DNA from: Pseudoruminococcus massiliensis
GTDB taxonomy: Bacteria > Bacillota > Clostridia > Oscillospirales > Acutalibacteraceae
Reading direction: 5' to 3'
NCBI RefSeq assembly: GCF_900291955.1
Contig: NZ_OLMR01000002.1
Coordinates: forward strand, 372,001 to 436,000
DNA: 64,000 bases
The notes beneath the pieces are model-generated. The model was not told the DNA's origin. It made no database searches and worked only from the letters and a program-made list of their open reading frames with translations. Position numbers and translations under genes: made by a program. Of this stretch, positions 1-7,860 are shown in pieces; the stretch's first letter is position 1; every line of letters starts with the position of its first letter.

Positions 1-482
1 GATTCGTATATTTTACACTTATCACAGCATACTAAATTTGGCATAAAGCCTGCAAGTGACAAAAGTCTAAGCTCAAAAACTGCCTTTATAAGCGGCATAG
101 GACGCTTTCCATTTGCGACAAAATAAAGTGAATTCAATATCAATCTAAGGTAAGGAACAGTTTCCGCACCCTCTGGAACAATATTTATCATCAATTCGCA
201 GAAATATTGAGCAAGTGCAAGCTTTTCTATATCGAGCCTCAATTCATAAAACACGCTCAAAGACTCAGCTTGGTCAATTATGTATTTATCCCGTCCCTTA
301 AAGATAGAAAGACGGGAATAGCAAAGAGATTGTGTTCCGACGCAAAGATTAGATTTTATATTTTTTGCATTCTTAGCAAAACAGCGAATAATACCGTCAC
401 TTTCAGTAAGCACAGTAACGAGCTTATCGCTCTCTCCAACGCTCTGCTCTGTCAGAATAAGTCCCTTTGTCTGTATCCTCAT
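1..482 (-). CDS. recO: DNA repair protein RecO, N-terminal part (runs off the left edge)
   Basis: RecO is the recombination mediator of the RecF pathway; it helps RecA load onto SSB-coated single-stranded DNA. Translating the minus strand from an ATG at 482 gives an open frame to the window edge (160 codons). It begins MRIQTKGLILTEQSVGE, the usual RecO start with the OB-fold region. It continues to GFMPNLVCCDKC, which matches the start of the C-terminal helical domain with its cysteine pair. A GGTGA ribosome site lies upstream of the ATG. The start overlaps the 3' end of the yqzL-like gene by 59 bases, so the two are translationally close. It is the last visible gene of the phoH-ybeY-dgkA-era-yqzL-recO operon. 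The 3' end lies outside the window. Confidence 0.88.
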   Translation of the reverse strand, partial: MRIQTKGLILTEQSVGESDKLVTVLTESDGIIRCFAKNAKNIKSNLCVGTQSLCYSRLSIFKGRDKYIIDQAESLSVFYELRLDIEKLALAQYFCELMINIVPEGAETVPYLRLILNSLYFVANGKRPMPLIKAVFELRLLSLAGFMPNLVCCDKCKIYE

Positions 483-597
483 ATTGTGTATCACCTGACG
501 AGTTAGAATATTTTTCCGTACAATAAATAAGATAATCTTCAACCTTGCCTGTTGAAGTAAAGTTCAGCCACGCTGTATTTTCATCAAGCCTATCCAT
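424..597 (-). CDS. yqzL: YqzL-like small protein between era and recO
   Basis: A 57-residue protein in the position where many Firmicutes carry YqzL, between era and recO. The N-terminal half fits the family pattern: an aromatic residue and 'F..TG.vEdYLiY', here AWLNFTSTGKVEDYLIY. The C-terminal half is polar and not typical, and YqzL is usually shorter. I place the start at the ATG at 597 because AAGGAGG lies 8 bases upstream; a TTG further upstream would overlap this ribosome site. The function of the family is unknown. It overlaps recO by 59 bases in another frame. Confidence 0.7.
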   Translation of the reverse strand: MDRLDENTAWLNFTSTGKVEDYLIYCTEKYSNSSGDTQYEDTDKGTYSDRAERWRER

Positions 598-714
598 ATA
601 GAACGCCTCCTTCAAACAAATAATTCTCTCACTATAATTATTTGTTTAGAAAGCAAAATATATGAGTTGAAAATATTACCGCAAGAAATTTTTAAGATTA
701 AACTTCCACAAGAA

Positions 715-928
715 GCTCAAAAGTTTCGCTCGTGACTAATTAAGGGAAGATTATTGATGCGAATTACGAAATTCCCAATGAACTACCGTTAGGGCGAACT
801 ATGTTCGCCTTTGAAAAAAGAGATGTTAAGGGCGTTGCCCTTAAAACCCATGAGGGACTCCGTCCCTCAACCCCGCAAGCCTTTGAAAAGGCTTGTGCGA
901 AACTTTTGAGGAACTTTGCCACAGGTCG
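715..928. repeat. Palindrome-mosaic repeat, partial copy downstream of era
   Basis: This is an incomplete copy of the dispersed repeat family. In order it holds a degenerate reversed end (AAAAGTTTCGCTC), then the stem-loops GGGCGAACTATGTTCGCC, TTAAGGGCGTTGCCCTTAA, GAGGGACTCCGTCCCTC and AAGCCTTTGAAAAGGCTT, and the terminal GCGAAACTTTT. It fills the space between the yqzL-like gene and the era stop codon, so it probably sits inside the operon transcript. The remainder of 615-943 shows nothing else. Confidence 0.85.
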
Positions 929-943
929 TTACATGTCAATACT

Positions 944-1867
944 TTAGTTATCAAAATTTCTTTCGTCATAGCCGAGTGAGCGAAGTATACCCTCTCTATT
1001 ACGCCAATCCTCTTTAACCTTTACCCATATAGTAAGGTTAATTTTACAGCCAAAAAACTTTTCCATATCAGCACGGGCATAACTGCCTATCTTCTTAAGC
1101 ATAGAACCGCCCTTACCAATAATAATTCCCTTGTGGCTTGCCTTTTCGCAATAAACTGTTGCGTCTATATCTGTAATATTGCTGTCTTCACGCTCTCTCA
1201 TTCTTTCAACAACAACAGCCGAACCGTGAGGAACCTCCTTTGCAAGCAATCTGAGCATTTTTTCACGAATAATTTCAGCCGCAAGAACTCTTTCAGGCTG
1301 GTCTGTAAGGGTATCATCATCAAAGAAGTGCATACCCTCCATAGCAAGAGCCTTCAATTCATTTTTCAGGTCATCTATGCCGTCATTTGTCTGAGCAGAG
1401 CAAGGCACAACCGCCTCAAAATCATAAAGCTTAGAAAGCTTTGCAATCTGTCCTGCAAGTATAGTTTTATCTTTTAAAGTATCTGTCTTATTTATCGCAA
1501 GAACCGCCGGAATATCAAGAGCCTTAAATTTTTCAACAAGCTCCAGCTCCTCTGGCGAAACCTCTCTGCCCGCTTCTGTAACAAGCAAACAAGCATCAAC
1601 ACCTGCAACAGATTCACTTACAGAGCGTACCATAAATTTATCAAGCGAATTTCTTGGCTTATGCAAGCCTGGCGTATCAGTAAATACAAGCTGAGTTTCG
1701 TTTTCGGTAAGAACGCCCATAATTCTTGTTCTTGTAGTTTGTGGCTTAGACGAAACAATCGCCACCTTTTGTCCAAGAAGTGTATTAAGAATAGAAGATT
1801 TACCTACATTAGGTCTGCCCACTATTGCAATAAACGCTGTCTTACTCTGAACATTTTCATTTCCCAT
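944..1867 (-). CDS. era: GTPase Era
   Basis: Era is an essential GTPase that binds the 3' end of 16S rRNA during small-subunit assembly, with GTP hydrolysis driving its release. The 307 residues match the usual length. G1 is GRPNVGKSS (about residues 17-25), G3 is DTPGLHKPR, and G4 is NKTD near residue 126. The C-terminal KH domain has the GKGGSMLKKIG signature that grips rRNA. The gene lies downstream of dgkA on the same strand, an arrangement common in Firmicutes, and ribosome-assembly partners (ybeY, phoH) precede it. A repeat element separates it from the next gene, yqzL. Confidence 0.97.
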   Translation of the reverse strand: MGNENVQSKTAFIAIVGRPNVGKSSILNTLLGQKVAIVSSKPQTTRTRIMGVLTENETQLVFTDTPGLHKPRNSLDKFMVRSVSESVAGVDACLLVTEAGREVSPEELELVEKFKALDIPAVLAINKTDTLKDKTILAGQIAKLSKLYDFEAVVPCSAQTNDGIDDLKNELKALAMEGMHFFDDDTLTDQPERVLAAEIIREKMLRLLAKEVPHGSAVVVERMREREDSNITDIDATVYCEKASHKGIIIGKGGSMLKKIGSYARADMEKFFGCKINLTIWVKVKEDWRNREGILRSLGYDERNFDN

Positions 1868-1917
1868 AATTTTCTCCTTTTAAATCTCACAAAAGCAGCT
1901 TATGACAGCCGTTTTTA

Positions 1918-2406
1918 TCAATCAATGCCCTTTTTAGTTTTTCCAAATCTTCTACATATAGTTGGTAAAAATATTATATATATTAAGGCTATTATAATCG
2001 AAATCGCTAAAATTGCAAGCATTATCGGGTTTCCCATAAAATAATTATATATGTTTATATAACCCTTAGCATCACTGAATAATGCTATTGCAACGCCCAC
2101 CGCTCCTATTGCAAGTATAAGTACCGCTCCTGCTGCGGTATCCTTAGCTGCCTCTATGAGCTTATTATATTCCATACCGAATTTATTGGCTATTCTTTCA
2201 AGAGAAGTGTTAAAAGCCTCGGCTGCAAGCACCATTGCGATTGTAATAATCAAGATTGCATATTCAGTCCTCGTAAACTGAAAAAAACGTGCGAAAATAA
2301 GAACATACACCATTGCAACTGTATGTATTCTCATATTCCGCTCGTTTTTTATGCAATATAAAATTCCCTTAAACGCAAACTTAAAGCCTCTTAGGAATTT
2401 TCTCAT
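1918..2406 (-). CDS. dgkA: Diacylglycerol/undecaprenol kinase, DgkA family
   Basis: A small integral membrane kinase. In Gram-positives this family phosphorylates undecaprenol (or diacylglycerol), recycling the lipid carrier for the cell wall. Family motifs are visible: AEAFNTSLERIA and AKDTAAGAVL, with three hydrophobic helices in the first 120 residues. The protein is 162 residues, longer than the usual 120-135. The extra C-terminal part contains a fourth hydrophobic stretch (about residues 125-150) and a basic tail. The start overlaps the end of ybeY by 4 bases (ATGA), indicating coupled translation. Lipid versus undecaprenol specificity cannot be decided from sequence alone. Confidence 0.9.
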   Translation of the reverse strand: MRKFLRGFKFAFKGILYCIKNERNMRIHTVAMVYVLIFARFFQFTRTEYAILIITIAMVLAAEAFNTSLERIANKFGMEYNKLIEAAKDTAAGAVLILAIGAVGVAIALFSDAKGYINIYNYFMGNPIMLAILAISIIIALIYIIFLPTICRRFGKTKKGID

Positions 2407-2909
2407 CTGTTGTCGTCCATAACATAGCTTGACGATGCAGGAAGTCCAAGCTGTGTCATTATCTGCTCCTCTTTTTCTCTCATACGCAAACGCTGAAGCC
2501 CGTTATCCTCGTGGTCATAGCCAAGAAGATGAAGCATAGAGTGAGCTGTAAGATAACCAACCTCACGCTGAAGGCTATGTCCATATCTATCAGCCTGTTC
2601 AACTGCCTTTTCGATAGAGATAACAATATCCCCAAGAATCTTTGAGTCTGTTGTCGGGTCAATATCATATTTTCCGTTTTCTCCCATAGGAAATGAGAGC
2701 ACATCTGTTTCCATATCCTTATCACGATACTGTGCGTTAAGCTCTTTAATCTGCTGATTATTTACGATAGTTACGCTAACCTCAACAGAGCCTTCAAATT
2801 CTTCCATTCTTAAAACAGCATTACAACAACGACGAATCAACATTCTAAGCCCCGTAGGGATTTTAACATCTTTCTGCTTGTTAGTAATAATAACCTTAAT
2901 TTTGTCCAT
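2403..2909 (-). CDS. ybeY: Endoribonuclease YbeY (rRNA maturation)
   Basis: YbeY is a zinc-dependent single-strand endoribonuclease needed for 16S rRNA 3'-end maturation and ribosome quality control. The metal motif H-x3-H-x5-H is present as HSMLHLLGYDH, with His at about residues 123, 127 and 133. The upstream TDVLSFP block is also typical. The 168 residues match the family. It overlaps phoH by 14 bases and dgkA by 4, so the phoH-ybeY-dgkA-era genes form one tight operon. This is the standard Firmicutes order. Confidence 0.96.
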   Translation of the reverse strand: MDKIKVIITNKQKDVKIPTGLRMLIRRCCNAVLRMEEFEGSVEVSVTIVNNQQIKELNAQYRDKDMETDVLSFPMGENGKYDIDPTTDSKILGDIVISIEKAVEQADRYGHSLQREVGYLTAHSMLHLLGYDHEDNGLQRLRMREKEEQIMTQLGLPASSSYVMDDNR

Positions 2910-3909
2910 TATGGCTCTTCCTTTCTATAAAAGTTTTGTTTGAATCATTTCTATCCTTACGCTCAGCGGCACGCTCATATGCTTTGATAATGTCCTGAAC
3001 CAGCTTATGACGAACAACATCTTTTTCGGTAAAGCTGATGTTCGCAATGCCATCTATATTTTTCAGTATTCTTACTGCATCTTTAAGACCTGAATGGCAG
3101 CCACTCGGCAAATCTATCTGAGTAATATCACCAGTAATAACCATCTTAGAGTTAAAGCCAAGCCTTGTAAGGAACATCTTCATCTGTTCAGGACTTGTAT
3201 TCTGTGCCTCATCAAGAATAATAAAGCTGTCATCAAGCGTTCTTCCTCTCATATATGCGAGCGGAGCAACCTCGATATTTCCTCTTTCGAGGTATTTTTG
3301 ATAGGTTTCCGCACCAAGCATATCGAAAAGTGCGTCATAAAGCGGACGCAGATACGGGTCAACCTTACTCTGCAAGTCACCTGGAAGAAATCCAAGCTTT
3401 TCGCCCGCCTCAACAGCAGGTCTTGTAAGAATAATTCTATTGACCTCGTGAGCTCTGAAAGAAGTTACCGCCATAGCAACAGCGAGATAGGTTTTACCTG
3501 TACCAGCCGGACCGACACCAATAGTAATGGTATTCTGTTTAATAGCGTTGCAGTAATTTTTCTGACCGATTGTTTTAGGCTTAACTGGTTTCCCCTTAGA
3601 GGTTATGCAAATGCAATCGCCAGAAAGACTTTCGATTTTCTGGTCGCTGCCCTCATTAACAAGCGACATACAATATCTGACATTTTGTTCACTTAATGCC
3701 TCGCCGTGATTTATAAGTGTAAGTAAACTATTTATAACACTTACCGCTTTTGAAACATTTTCAACATCACCGCTGATTTTAAGCTCCGAACCACGGACAG
3801 TAACCGACACAAGGTACTCATTTTGTATAATTTTGATATTTTCATCAAAAGTTCCAAAAAGTGCTACTGCCTGCTCCATTCTGTCAATATTTATCGTTTG
3901 TTCAAACAT
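2896..3909 (-). CDS. phoH: PhoH-like ATPase
   Basis: PhoH-family P-loop ATPase, probably a nucleic-acid-dependent helicase or nuclease partner; its role in the cell is not settled. An N-terminal KH-like region (about residues 1-90) is followed by the ATPase core, with Walker A GPAGTGKT at residues 133-140 and Walker B FIILDEAQN near residue 230. A basic tail ends the protein. At 337 residues it is a normal full-length member. It is the first gene of the operon, with a sigma-A-type promoter 70-100 bases upstream (3980-4008). Its steady pairing with ybeY suggests a role in RNA metabolism. Confidence 0.95.
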   Translation of the reverse strand: MFEQTINIDRMEQAVALFGTFDENIKIIQNEYLVSVTVRGSELKISGDVENVSKAVSVINSLLTLINHGEALSEQNVRYCMSLVNEGSDQKIESLSGDCICITSKGKPVKPKTIGQKNYCNAIKQNTITIGVGPAGTGKTYLAVAMAVTSFRAHEVNRIILTRPAVEAGEKLGFLPGDLQSKVDPYLRPLYDALFDMLGAETYQKYLERGNIEVAPLAYMRGRTLDDSFIILDEAQNTSPEQMKMFLTRLGFNSKMVITGDITQIDLPSGCHSGLKDAVRILKNIDGIANISFTEKDVVRHKLVQDIIKAYERAAERKDRNDSNKTFIERKSHNGQN

Positions 3910-3979
3910 TCAACCACCCAATCGAAAATAAGTTACTAACAATCGTAAAAAATATATAATTAAAATAGAATTTGCCTAT

Positions 3980-4008
3980 ATTATAACACGAAAAATAGTA
4001 AATGTCAC
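3980..4008 (-). promoter_or_regulatory. Sigma-A-type promoter of the phoH-ybeY-dgkA-era operon
   Basis: On the minus strand the -35 is GTGACA (4003-4008) and the -10 is a perfect TATAAT (3980-3985), separated by 17 bases. The phoH ATG lies about 70 bases downstream. It is divergent from the ylxM promoter; the two -35 boxes are 50 bases apart. Confidence 0.8.
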
Positions 4009-4057
4009 TATATTTTTTAATATTTAAAAAAAATTTAAAAACTTTTCTATTATGCTG

Positions 4058-4086
4058 TTGACAAGTCGGGCAAATTATTGTATAAT
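4058..4086 (+). promoter_or_regulatory. Consensus sigma-A promoter of ylxM-ffh
   Basis: TTGACA (4058-4063), a 17-base spacer and TATAAT (4081-4086): a full-consensus promoter. The ylxM ATG is 63 bases after the -10, with GAGGTGAG as its ribosome site. Confidence 0.9.
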
Positions 4087-4149
4087 CTTCAAGGTGTAAA
4101 GATGATTTACTTTACAGTCGAGGGCGATTTTTTACTATGAGGTGAGTTT

Positions 4150-4521
4150 ATGGCAAAAAATCTTGAGATTGCTTATCTGCTTGATTTTTATGGCGATATG
4201 CTTACCGAAAAACAACGAAACGCAATAGATTTATACTATAATGATGACTTATCTCTTGCAGAAATCGCTCAGGCAGCAGATATTTCACGACAAGGCGTTC
4301 GTGATAATATAAAGAGAGCTGAACAGATTTTAACAGAGCTTGAAGAAAAGCTCGGTCTTGCAAAACGCTTTTCTGATATGAAACAGGGCTTTGCAGAAAT
4401 TATAAGAGCGGCAGATAGCATAGAAAAAATAGGCGAAAATCTTCCGCAGGAATATAAAGCTAATATTAAAAATTATACTAAAATAATAAAAGCAGCTTCC
4501 GAAAGACTTTCGGGAGAATGA
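4150..4521 (+). CDS. ylxM: YlxM/p13-like DNA-binding protein
   Basis: A small helix-turn-helix protein of the UPF0122 family, similar to sigma-70 region 4. It is almost always encoded just before ffh and in some species modulates signal-recognition-particle activity. The N-terminal pattern LLDFYGDMLTEKQRNAIDLY and the helix-turn-helix (SLAEIAQAADISRQGVRDNI) are typical. The C-terminal 50 residues are helical and charged. At 123 residues the length is normal. The stop lies 17 bases before ffh, in the same operon. Confidence 0.93.
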   Translation: MAKNLEIAYLLDFYGDMLTEKQRNAIDLYYNDDLSLAEIAQAADISRQGVRDNIKRAEQILTELEEKLGLAKRFSDMKQGFAEIIRAADSIEKIGENLPQEYKANIKNYTKIIKAASERLSGE

Positions 4522-4538
4522 AAGGACGGTGACGCATT

Positions 4539-5930
4539 TTGGCGTTCGAGGGATTATCTGATAAGCTGGGCGCAGCTTTTAAAAAGCTTAAAAATAAAGG
4601 TAAGCTGAGCGAAAAAGATGTTCGTGACGCTATGAGAGAAGTCAGGCTTGCACTTCTCGAGGCTGATGTAAACTATAAGGTTGCTAAGGATTTTACCAAT
4701 ACTGTCACTGAAAGAGCCGTTGGTTCTGATGTTATGGAAAGCCTTACTCCTGCACAGATGGTTGTCAAGATTGTCCGTGAGGAGCTTACTGCTCTTATGG
4801 GCGGCGAAAATGAAAGAATCAAGACAGCACAGAAGCCACCGACAGTTATTATGCTTTGCGGTTTACAGGGCTCTGGTAAAACAACCCATGCAGGTAAGCT
4901 TGCAAAAATGCTTAAAAAACAAGGGCATAGACCTCTCCTCGTTGCTTGTGATATTTATCGTCCGGCAGCTATTGAGCAGCTAAAGGTTGTCGGTGCTCAG
5001 GCAGAAGTAAATGTCTTTGAAATGGGTACAGAAGACCCTGTCAAAATTGCCAAAAAGGCTATTGCTCACGCTAAGGACTATGGCAACGATATGGTTATCA
5101 TAGATACTGCAGGTCGTCTGCACATAGATGAAAAGCTTATGGACGAACTCAAGCGTATCAAGAATGAGGTTCAGCCACAGGAAATTCTCCTCGTAGTTGA
5201 CGCTATGACAGGTCAGGACGCCGTCAATGTTGCAAAATCCTTTAACGATTTGCTCGATATTACTGGCGTTATCCTCACAAAGCTTGACGGCGATACCCGT
5301 GGTGGTGCAGCACTTTCAGTAAGGGCAGTCACAGGCAAGCCTATTAAGTTTGCTGGTACAGGCGAAAAGCTCGAAAATCTCGAGGTTTTCCACCCTGAAA
5401 GAATGGCTTCCCGTATTCTTGGTATGGGCGATGTTCTCACCCTTATAGAAGATGCAGAAAGCAAGATTGACGCTAAAAAAGTTGGCGAAATCGAAAAGAA
5501 AATCCGTCAAAATAAAATGGATTTGAACGACCTCCTCGACCAGCTCAATCAGGTTCGTAAGATGGGGCCTCTTAAGAGTATTCTCTCCAAGCTCCCAGGA
5601 ATGGATAAACAGCTTAAAGATGTCGATATTGACGACCGCCAAATGGATAGAGTTGCAGCGATTATTCTTTCTATGACTCCTGCTGAGAGAGAAAACCCAT
5701 CAATCATAAATCCGTCAAGAAAACGCAGAATTGCCAACGGTAGTGGTATGAGGGTTGAAGATGTCAATCGCCTGCTTAAGCAGTTTGAACAAATGCAGCA
5801 GATGATGAAAAAGCTCGGACCTAAGGCTACTAAGGGTGGCAAAAGACGCAGACTTCCAGGGCTTGGCGGTATGCCTATGGGTGGAATGACACCACCTAAT
5901 ATGAATGACCTCAAAGGTCTTAAGAAATAA
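4539..5930 (+). CDS. ffh: Signal recognition particle protein Ffh
   Basis: Ffh is the GTPase of the bacterial signal recognition particle. It binds signal peptides of nascent membrane proteins and docks with FtsY. The order is N domain (1-90), G domain with GLQGSGKTTHAGKLAK, DTAGR and TKLDGD, then a methionine-rich M domain (about 300-450) ending in GLGGMPMGGMTPP, which carries the hydrophobic groove and RNA-binding motif. The 463 residues are standard. The start is a TTG at 4539 after AAGGACGGTGA. No SRP RNA gene is visible in this window. Confidence 0.97.
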   Translation: MAFEGLSDKLGAAFKKLKNKGKLSEKDVRDAMREVRLALLEADVNYKVAKDFTNTVTERAVGSDVMESLTPAQMVVKIVREELTALMGGENERIKTAQKPPTVIMLCGLQGSGKTTHAGKLAKMLKKQGHRPLLVACDIYRPAAIEQLKVVGAQAEVNVFEMGTEDPVKIAKKAIAHAKDYGNDMVIIDTAGRLHIDEKLMDELKRIKNEVQPQEILLVVDAMTGQDAVNVAKSFNDLLDITGVILTKLDGDTRGGAALSVRAVTGKPIKFAGTGEKLENLEVFHPERMASRILGMGDVLTLIEDAESKIDAKKVGEIEKKIRQNKMDLNDLLDQLNQVRKMGPLKSILSKLPGMDKQLKDVDIDDRQMDRVAAIILSMTPAERENPSIINPSRKRRIANGSGMRVEDVNRLLKQFEQMQQMMKKLGPKATKGGKRRRLPGLGGMPMGGMTPPNMNDLKGLKK

Positions 5931-6019
5931 TTACGCATTCACCCAATGATTATTGGTGAAGATATATCGAAATGTACCCTTATTTTGGTGCAATCGAACT
6001 TTTTTGGAGGTGAAATGAA

Positions 6020-6262
6020 ATGGCAGTTAAAATCAGACTTCGTAGAATGGGTGCTAAGAAAACACCTTTTTATCGTATCGTAGTTGCTGACTCAAGATAT
6101 CCTCGCGATGGTAGATTCATCGAGGAAATCGGTTACTACAACCCTCTCACAGAGCCTAAGACATTCAAGGTTGATGAGGAAAAGGCTAAGAAGTGGATCA
6201 GCAATGGTGCTCAGCCAACTGATACAGTTAAGGCTCTTTTCAAGAACAACAATATCCTTTAA
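6020..6262 (+). CDS. rpsP: 30S ribosomal protein S16
   Basis: S16 is a primary-to-secondary assembly protein of the small ribosomal subunit. The start [20 protein letters not shown] is the family signature, and the 80 residues fit. A strong GGAGGTGAA ribosome site precedes the ATG. A short hairpin (TTCACCCAAT..ATTGGTGAA, about 5938-5960) lies between ffh and rpsP without a clear U-run, so read-through from ffh is likely. It is followed after 16 bases by khpA. Confidence 0.97.
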   Translation: MAVKIRLRRMGAKKTPFYRIVVADSRYPRDGRFIEEIGYYNPLTEPKTFKVDEEKAKKWISNGAQPTDTVKALFKNNNIL

Positions 6263-6278
6263 TTAGGAGGTTAGAATC

Positions 6279-6512
6279 TTGAAAGATTTACTTGTTACTA
6301 TCGTAAAGGGTCTTGTTGAGAAACCAGAGCAGGTTACTGTTGATGTAGACGAACCAAATGATGAAGGTGTCATAGTATACCATCTTCATGTTGCGGAAGA
6401 GGATATGGGCAGAGTAATCGGCAAGCAAGGCAGAATAGCTAAAGCAATTCGCACAGTTATGCGTGCAGCAGCTATAAGAAACGACCTCAAAATAATGGTC
6501 GAAATCGACTAA
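6279..6512 (+). CDS. khpA: KH-domain RNA-binding protein KhpA
   Basis: A single-KH-domain protein (YlqC/KhpA family, 77 residues) that in Firmicutes pairs with KhpB/Jag and influences cell elongation through RNA binding. The KH signature is VIGKQGRIAKAIRTVMRAAA. The start is TTG at 6279 after a strong AGGAGG. In many Firmicutes rimM, trmD and rplS follow; here a terminator and a tandem repeat block follow instead. Confidence 0.93.
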   Translation: MKDLLVTIVKGLVEKPEQVTVDVDEPNDEGVIVYHLHVAEEDMGRVIGKQGRIAKAIRTVMRAAAIRNDLKIMVEID

Positions 6513-6533
6513 TTAAATTACGAGATGCAACAG

Positions 6534-6560
6534 CACAGCTCAATTCGAGCTGTGTTTTTT
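6534..6560 (+). terminator. Intrinsic terminator after khpA
   Basis: A perfect 9-bp stem (GCACAGCTC / GAGCTGTGT) with an AATTC loop is followed by TTTTTTG. It ends the ylxM-ffh-rpsP-khpA operon 22 bases after the khpA stop. Confidence 0.92.
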
Positions 6561-6587
6561 GTTTTTCGCTTTAACTATCGCACTTAT

Positions 6588-7135
6588 CTCAGGAAAGTCT
6601 GTTAGCTAATCGGTAGAGCCGAACGGCGTAGCCCGTTCGGCTGCGGCAGCTACTTCATCCGCGTCAATTTACTTATCGTATACACTCCGAGCGAGGCTTG
6701 CCGCAAGTAGTCACCTGACGCGATTCTGCGTCTTGACGGCGGAGGCACTCCGCCTTGAGCAAAACTTTTAAGTATCTTAGGAAAGTCTATTAGCTAATCG
6801 GTAGAGCCGAACGGCGTAGCCCGTTCGGCTACGGCAGCTACTTCATCCGCGTCAACAAATTTCCCATACTCACACCGAGCGAGGCTTGCCGCAGGTAGTC
6901 ACCTGACGCGATTCTGCGTCTTGACGGCGGAGGCACTCCGCCTTGAGCAAAACTTTTAAGTATCTTAGGAAAGTCTATTAGCTAATCGGTAGAGCCGAAC
7001 GGCGTAGCCAGTTCGGCTGCGGTAGCTACTTCATCCGCGTCAACAAATTTCCCATACTCACACCGAGCGAGGCTTGCCGAGCGATTACGCGTCTTCGCCG
7101 TGGGTCGGCACCCACCGCTGACAAGTTTGGAAGAA
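6588..7135. repeat. Three tandem 188-bp copies of the intergenic repeat
   Basis: The anchor AGGAAAGTCTRTTAGCTAAT occurs at 6591, 6779 and 6967, giving an exact 188-base period. Each copy holds a strong stem (GCCGAACGG..CCGTTCGGC), a TTAGCTAATCGGTAGAGC box, the GCGATTCTGCGTCTTG box, a GCGGAGGCACTCCGC stem and the tail GAGCAAAACTTTTAAGT. Copies 1 and 2 differ at few positions. Copy 3 diverges after about 7075 and ends in a different hairpin (GTGGGTCGGCACCCAC). No protein is convincingly encoded here. Confidence 0.93.
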
Positions 7136-7151
7136 ATTTTGACAAGGGTAC

Positions 7152-7180
7152 TTGACAAATTGCCAGAGCTGTGGTAATAT
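7152..7180 (+). promoter_or_regulatory. Sigma-A promoter for the DUF6442/XRE pair
   Basis: TTGACA (7152-7157), a 17-base spacer and TAATAT (7175-7180). It starts just after the third repeat copy ends, so the promoter is intact and not repeat-derived. Confidence 0.75.
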
Positions 7181-7234
7181 ATAATCAGCCAAGAGAGATG
7201 GGCTGAATAAAATTGTTTAAGGCGGTTCTTGAAT

Positions 7235-7540
7235 ATGAATAAACAAGAAATACTTGCTAAAAACAAAAAAGATGGTCTCGATGAGAGAGAACAAACTGTT
7301 TATAGCCGTTCCTTCGGTTTCGGTGCGGTTGTTGTCGCTGTTCTTTGCTTGGTCTTTAGCGTTTATAGAGCCTTTCATGGCGAAAAATTTTTTGAGTTTG
7401 GTGCGATTATGACTGCATACCTCTCAACTACTTTCTTTTATCAATATAAGGATTTAAGGAAAACGAAATATCTGATTGCTGCAGTTGCAACTTTTGTTAT
7501 TGCAGTGGCTTGTATTATTGCGTTTGTGGTGTTTGAGTAA
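7235..7540 (+). CDS. Small three-helix membrane protein (DUF6442-like)
   Basis: A 101-residue protein starting MNKQEILAKNKKDGLDERE. It has three hydrophobic helices (roughly residues 26-43, 50-66 and 77-98) after a charged N-terminus. From memory, proteins of this pattern are classed as DUF6442 and usually sit next to an XRE regulator, as here; that label is recall. I start at the ATG at 7235, 9 bases after AAGGCGG, and not at the TTG two codons upstream. The stop overlaps the start of the downstream regulator by one base (TAATG), so the pair is co-translated. Function unknown; it may be the sensor or target of the regulator. Confidence 0.75.
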   Translation: MNKQEILAKNKKDGLDEREQTVYSRSFGFGAVVVAVLCLVFSVYRAFHGEKFFEFGAIMTAYLSTTFFYQYKDLRKTKYLIAAVATFVIAVACIIAFVVFE

Positions 7541-7758
7541 TGAGTAAACCGTTGGAACTTCAAAACAAACTAAGGGTTGCCCGTGCAGAGAAAAAAATAT
7601 CTCAAGGTGAGCTTGCAGATATGGTCGGAGTTTCTCGACAAACTATAAGCTCAATCGAAAATAATCAGTTTTGCCCAAGTGCAAAGCTTGCTCTACTTCT
7701 TTGTATCGCACTTGACAAAAGATTCGAGGAGCTTTTCTTTTTTAACCTCGATGAATAA
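7540..7758 (+). CDS. XRE-family transcriptional regulator
   Basis: A 72-residue Cro/C1-type helix-turn-helix protein with no other domain. The DNA-binding unit is KKISQGELADMVGVSRQTISSIEN, followed by the LALLLCIALDKRFEELF segment typical of short clostridial regulators. It is translationally coupled to the preceding membrane protein. The likely role is local regulation of the pair; the target is unknown. Two hairpin terminators follow. Confidence 0.9.
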   Translation: MSKPLELQNKLRVARAEKKISQGELADMVGVSRQTISSIENNQFCPSAKLALLLCIALDKRFEELFFFNLDE

Positions 7759-7798
7759 TTTGCTTACTCCTAACTTAATCATAATTTTCTCCTAAAAC

Positions 7799-7836
7799 AA
7801 AAATCTGGCTGTTCGTTGTGGGCAGTCAGATTTTTG
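7799..7836 (+). terminator. Terminator after the XRE regulator
   Basis: AAAAATCTGGCTG pairs with CAGTCAGATTTTT around an 11-base loop, ending in a T-run. It lies about 40 bases after the regulator stop. Confidence 0.85.
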
Positions 7837-7860
7837 TTTGCTTTTTTATAAGCTATAAAA

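Noticed and set aside
6588-7135. CRISPR array
   Set aside because: The repeats are long (188 bp) and directly adjoining without unique spacers, and there are no cas genes.
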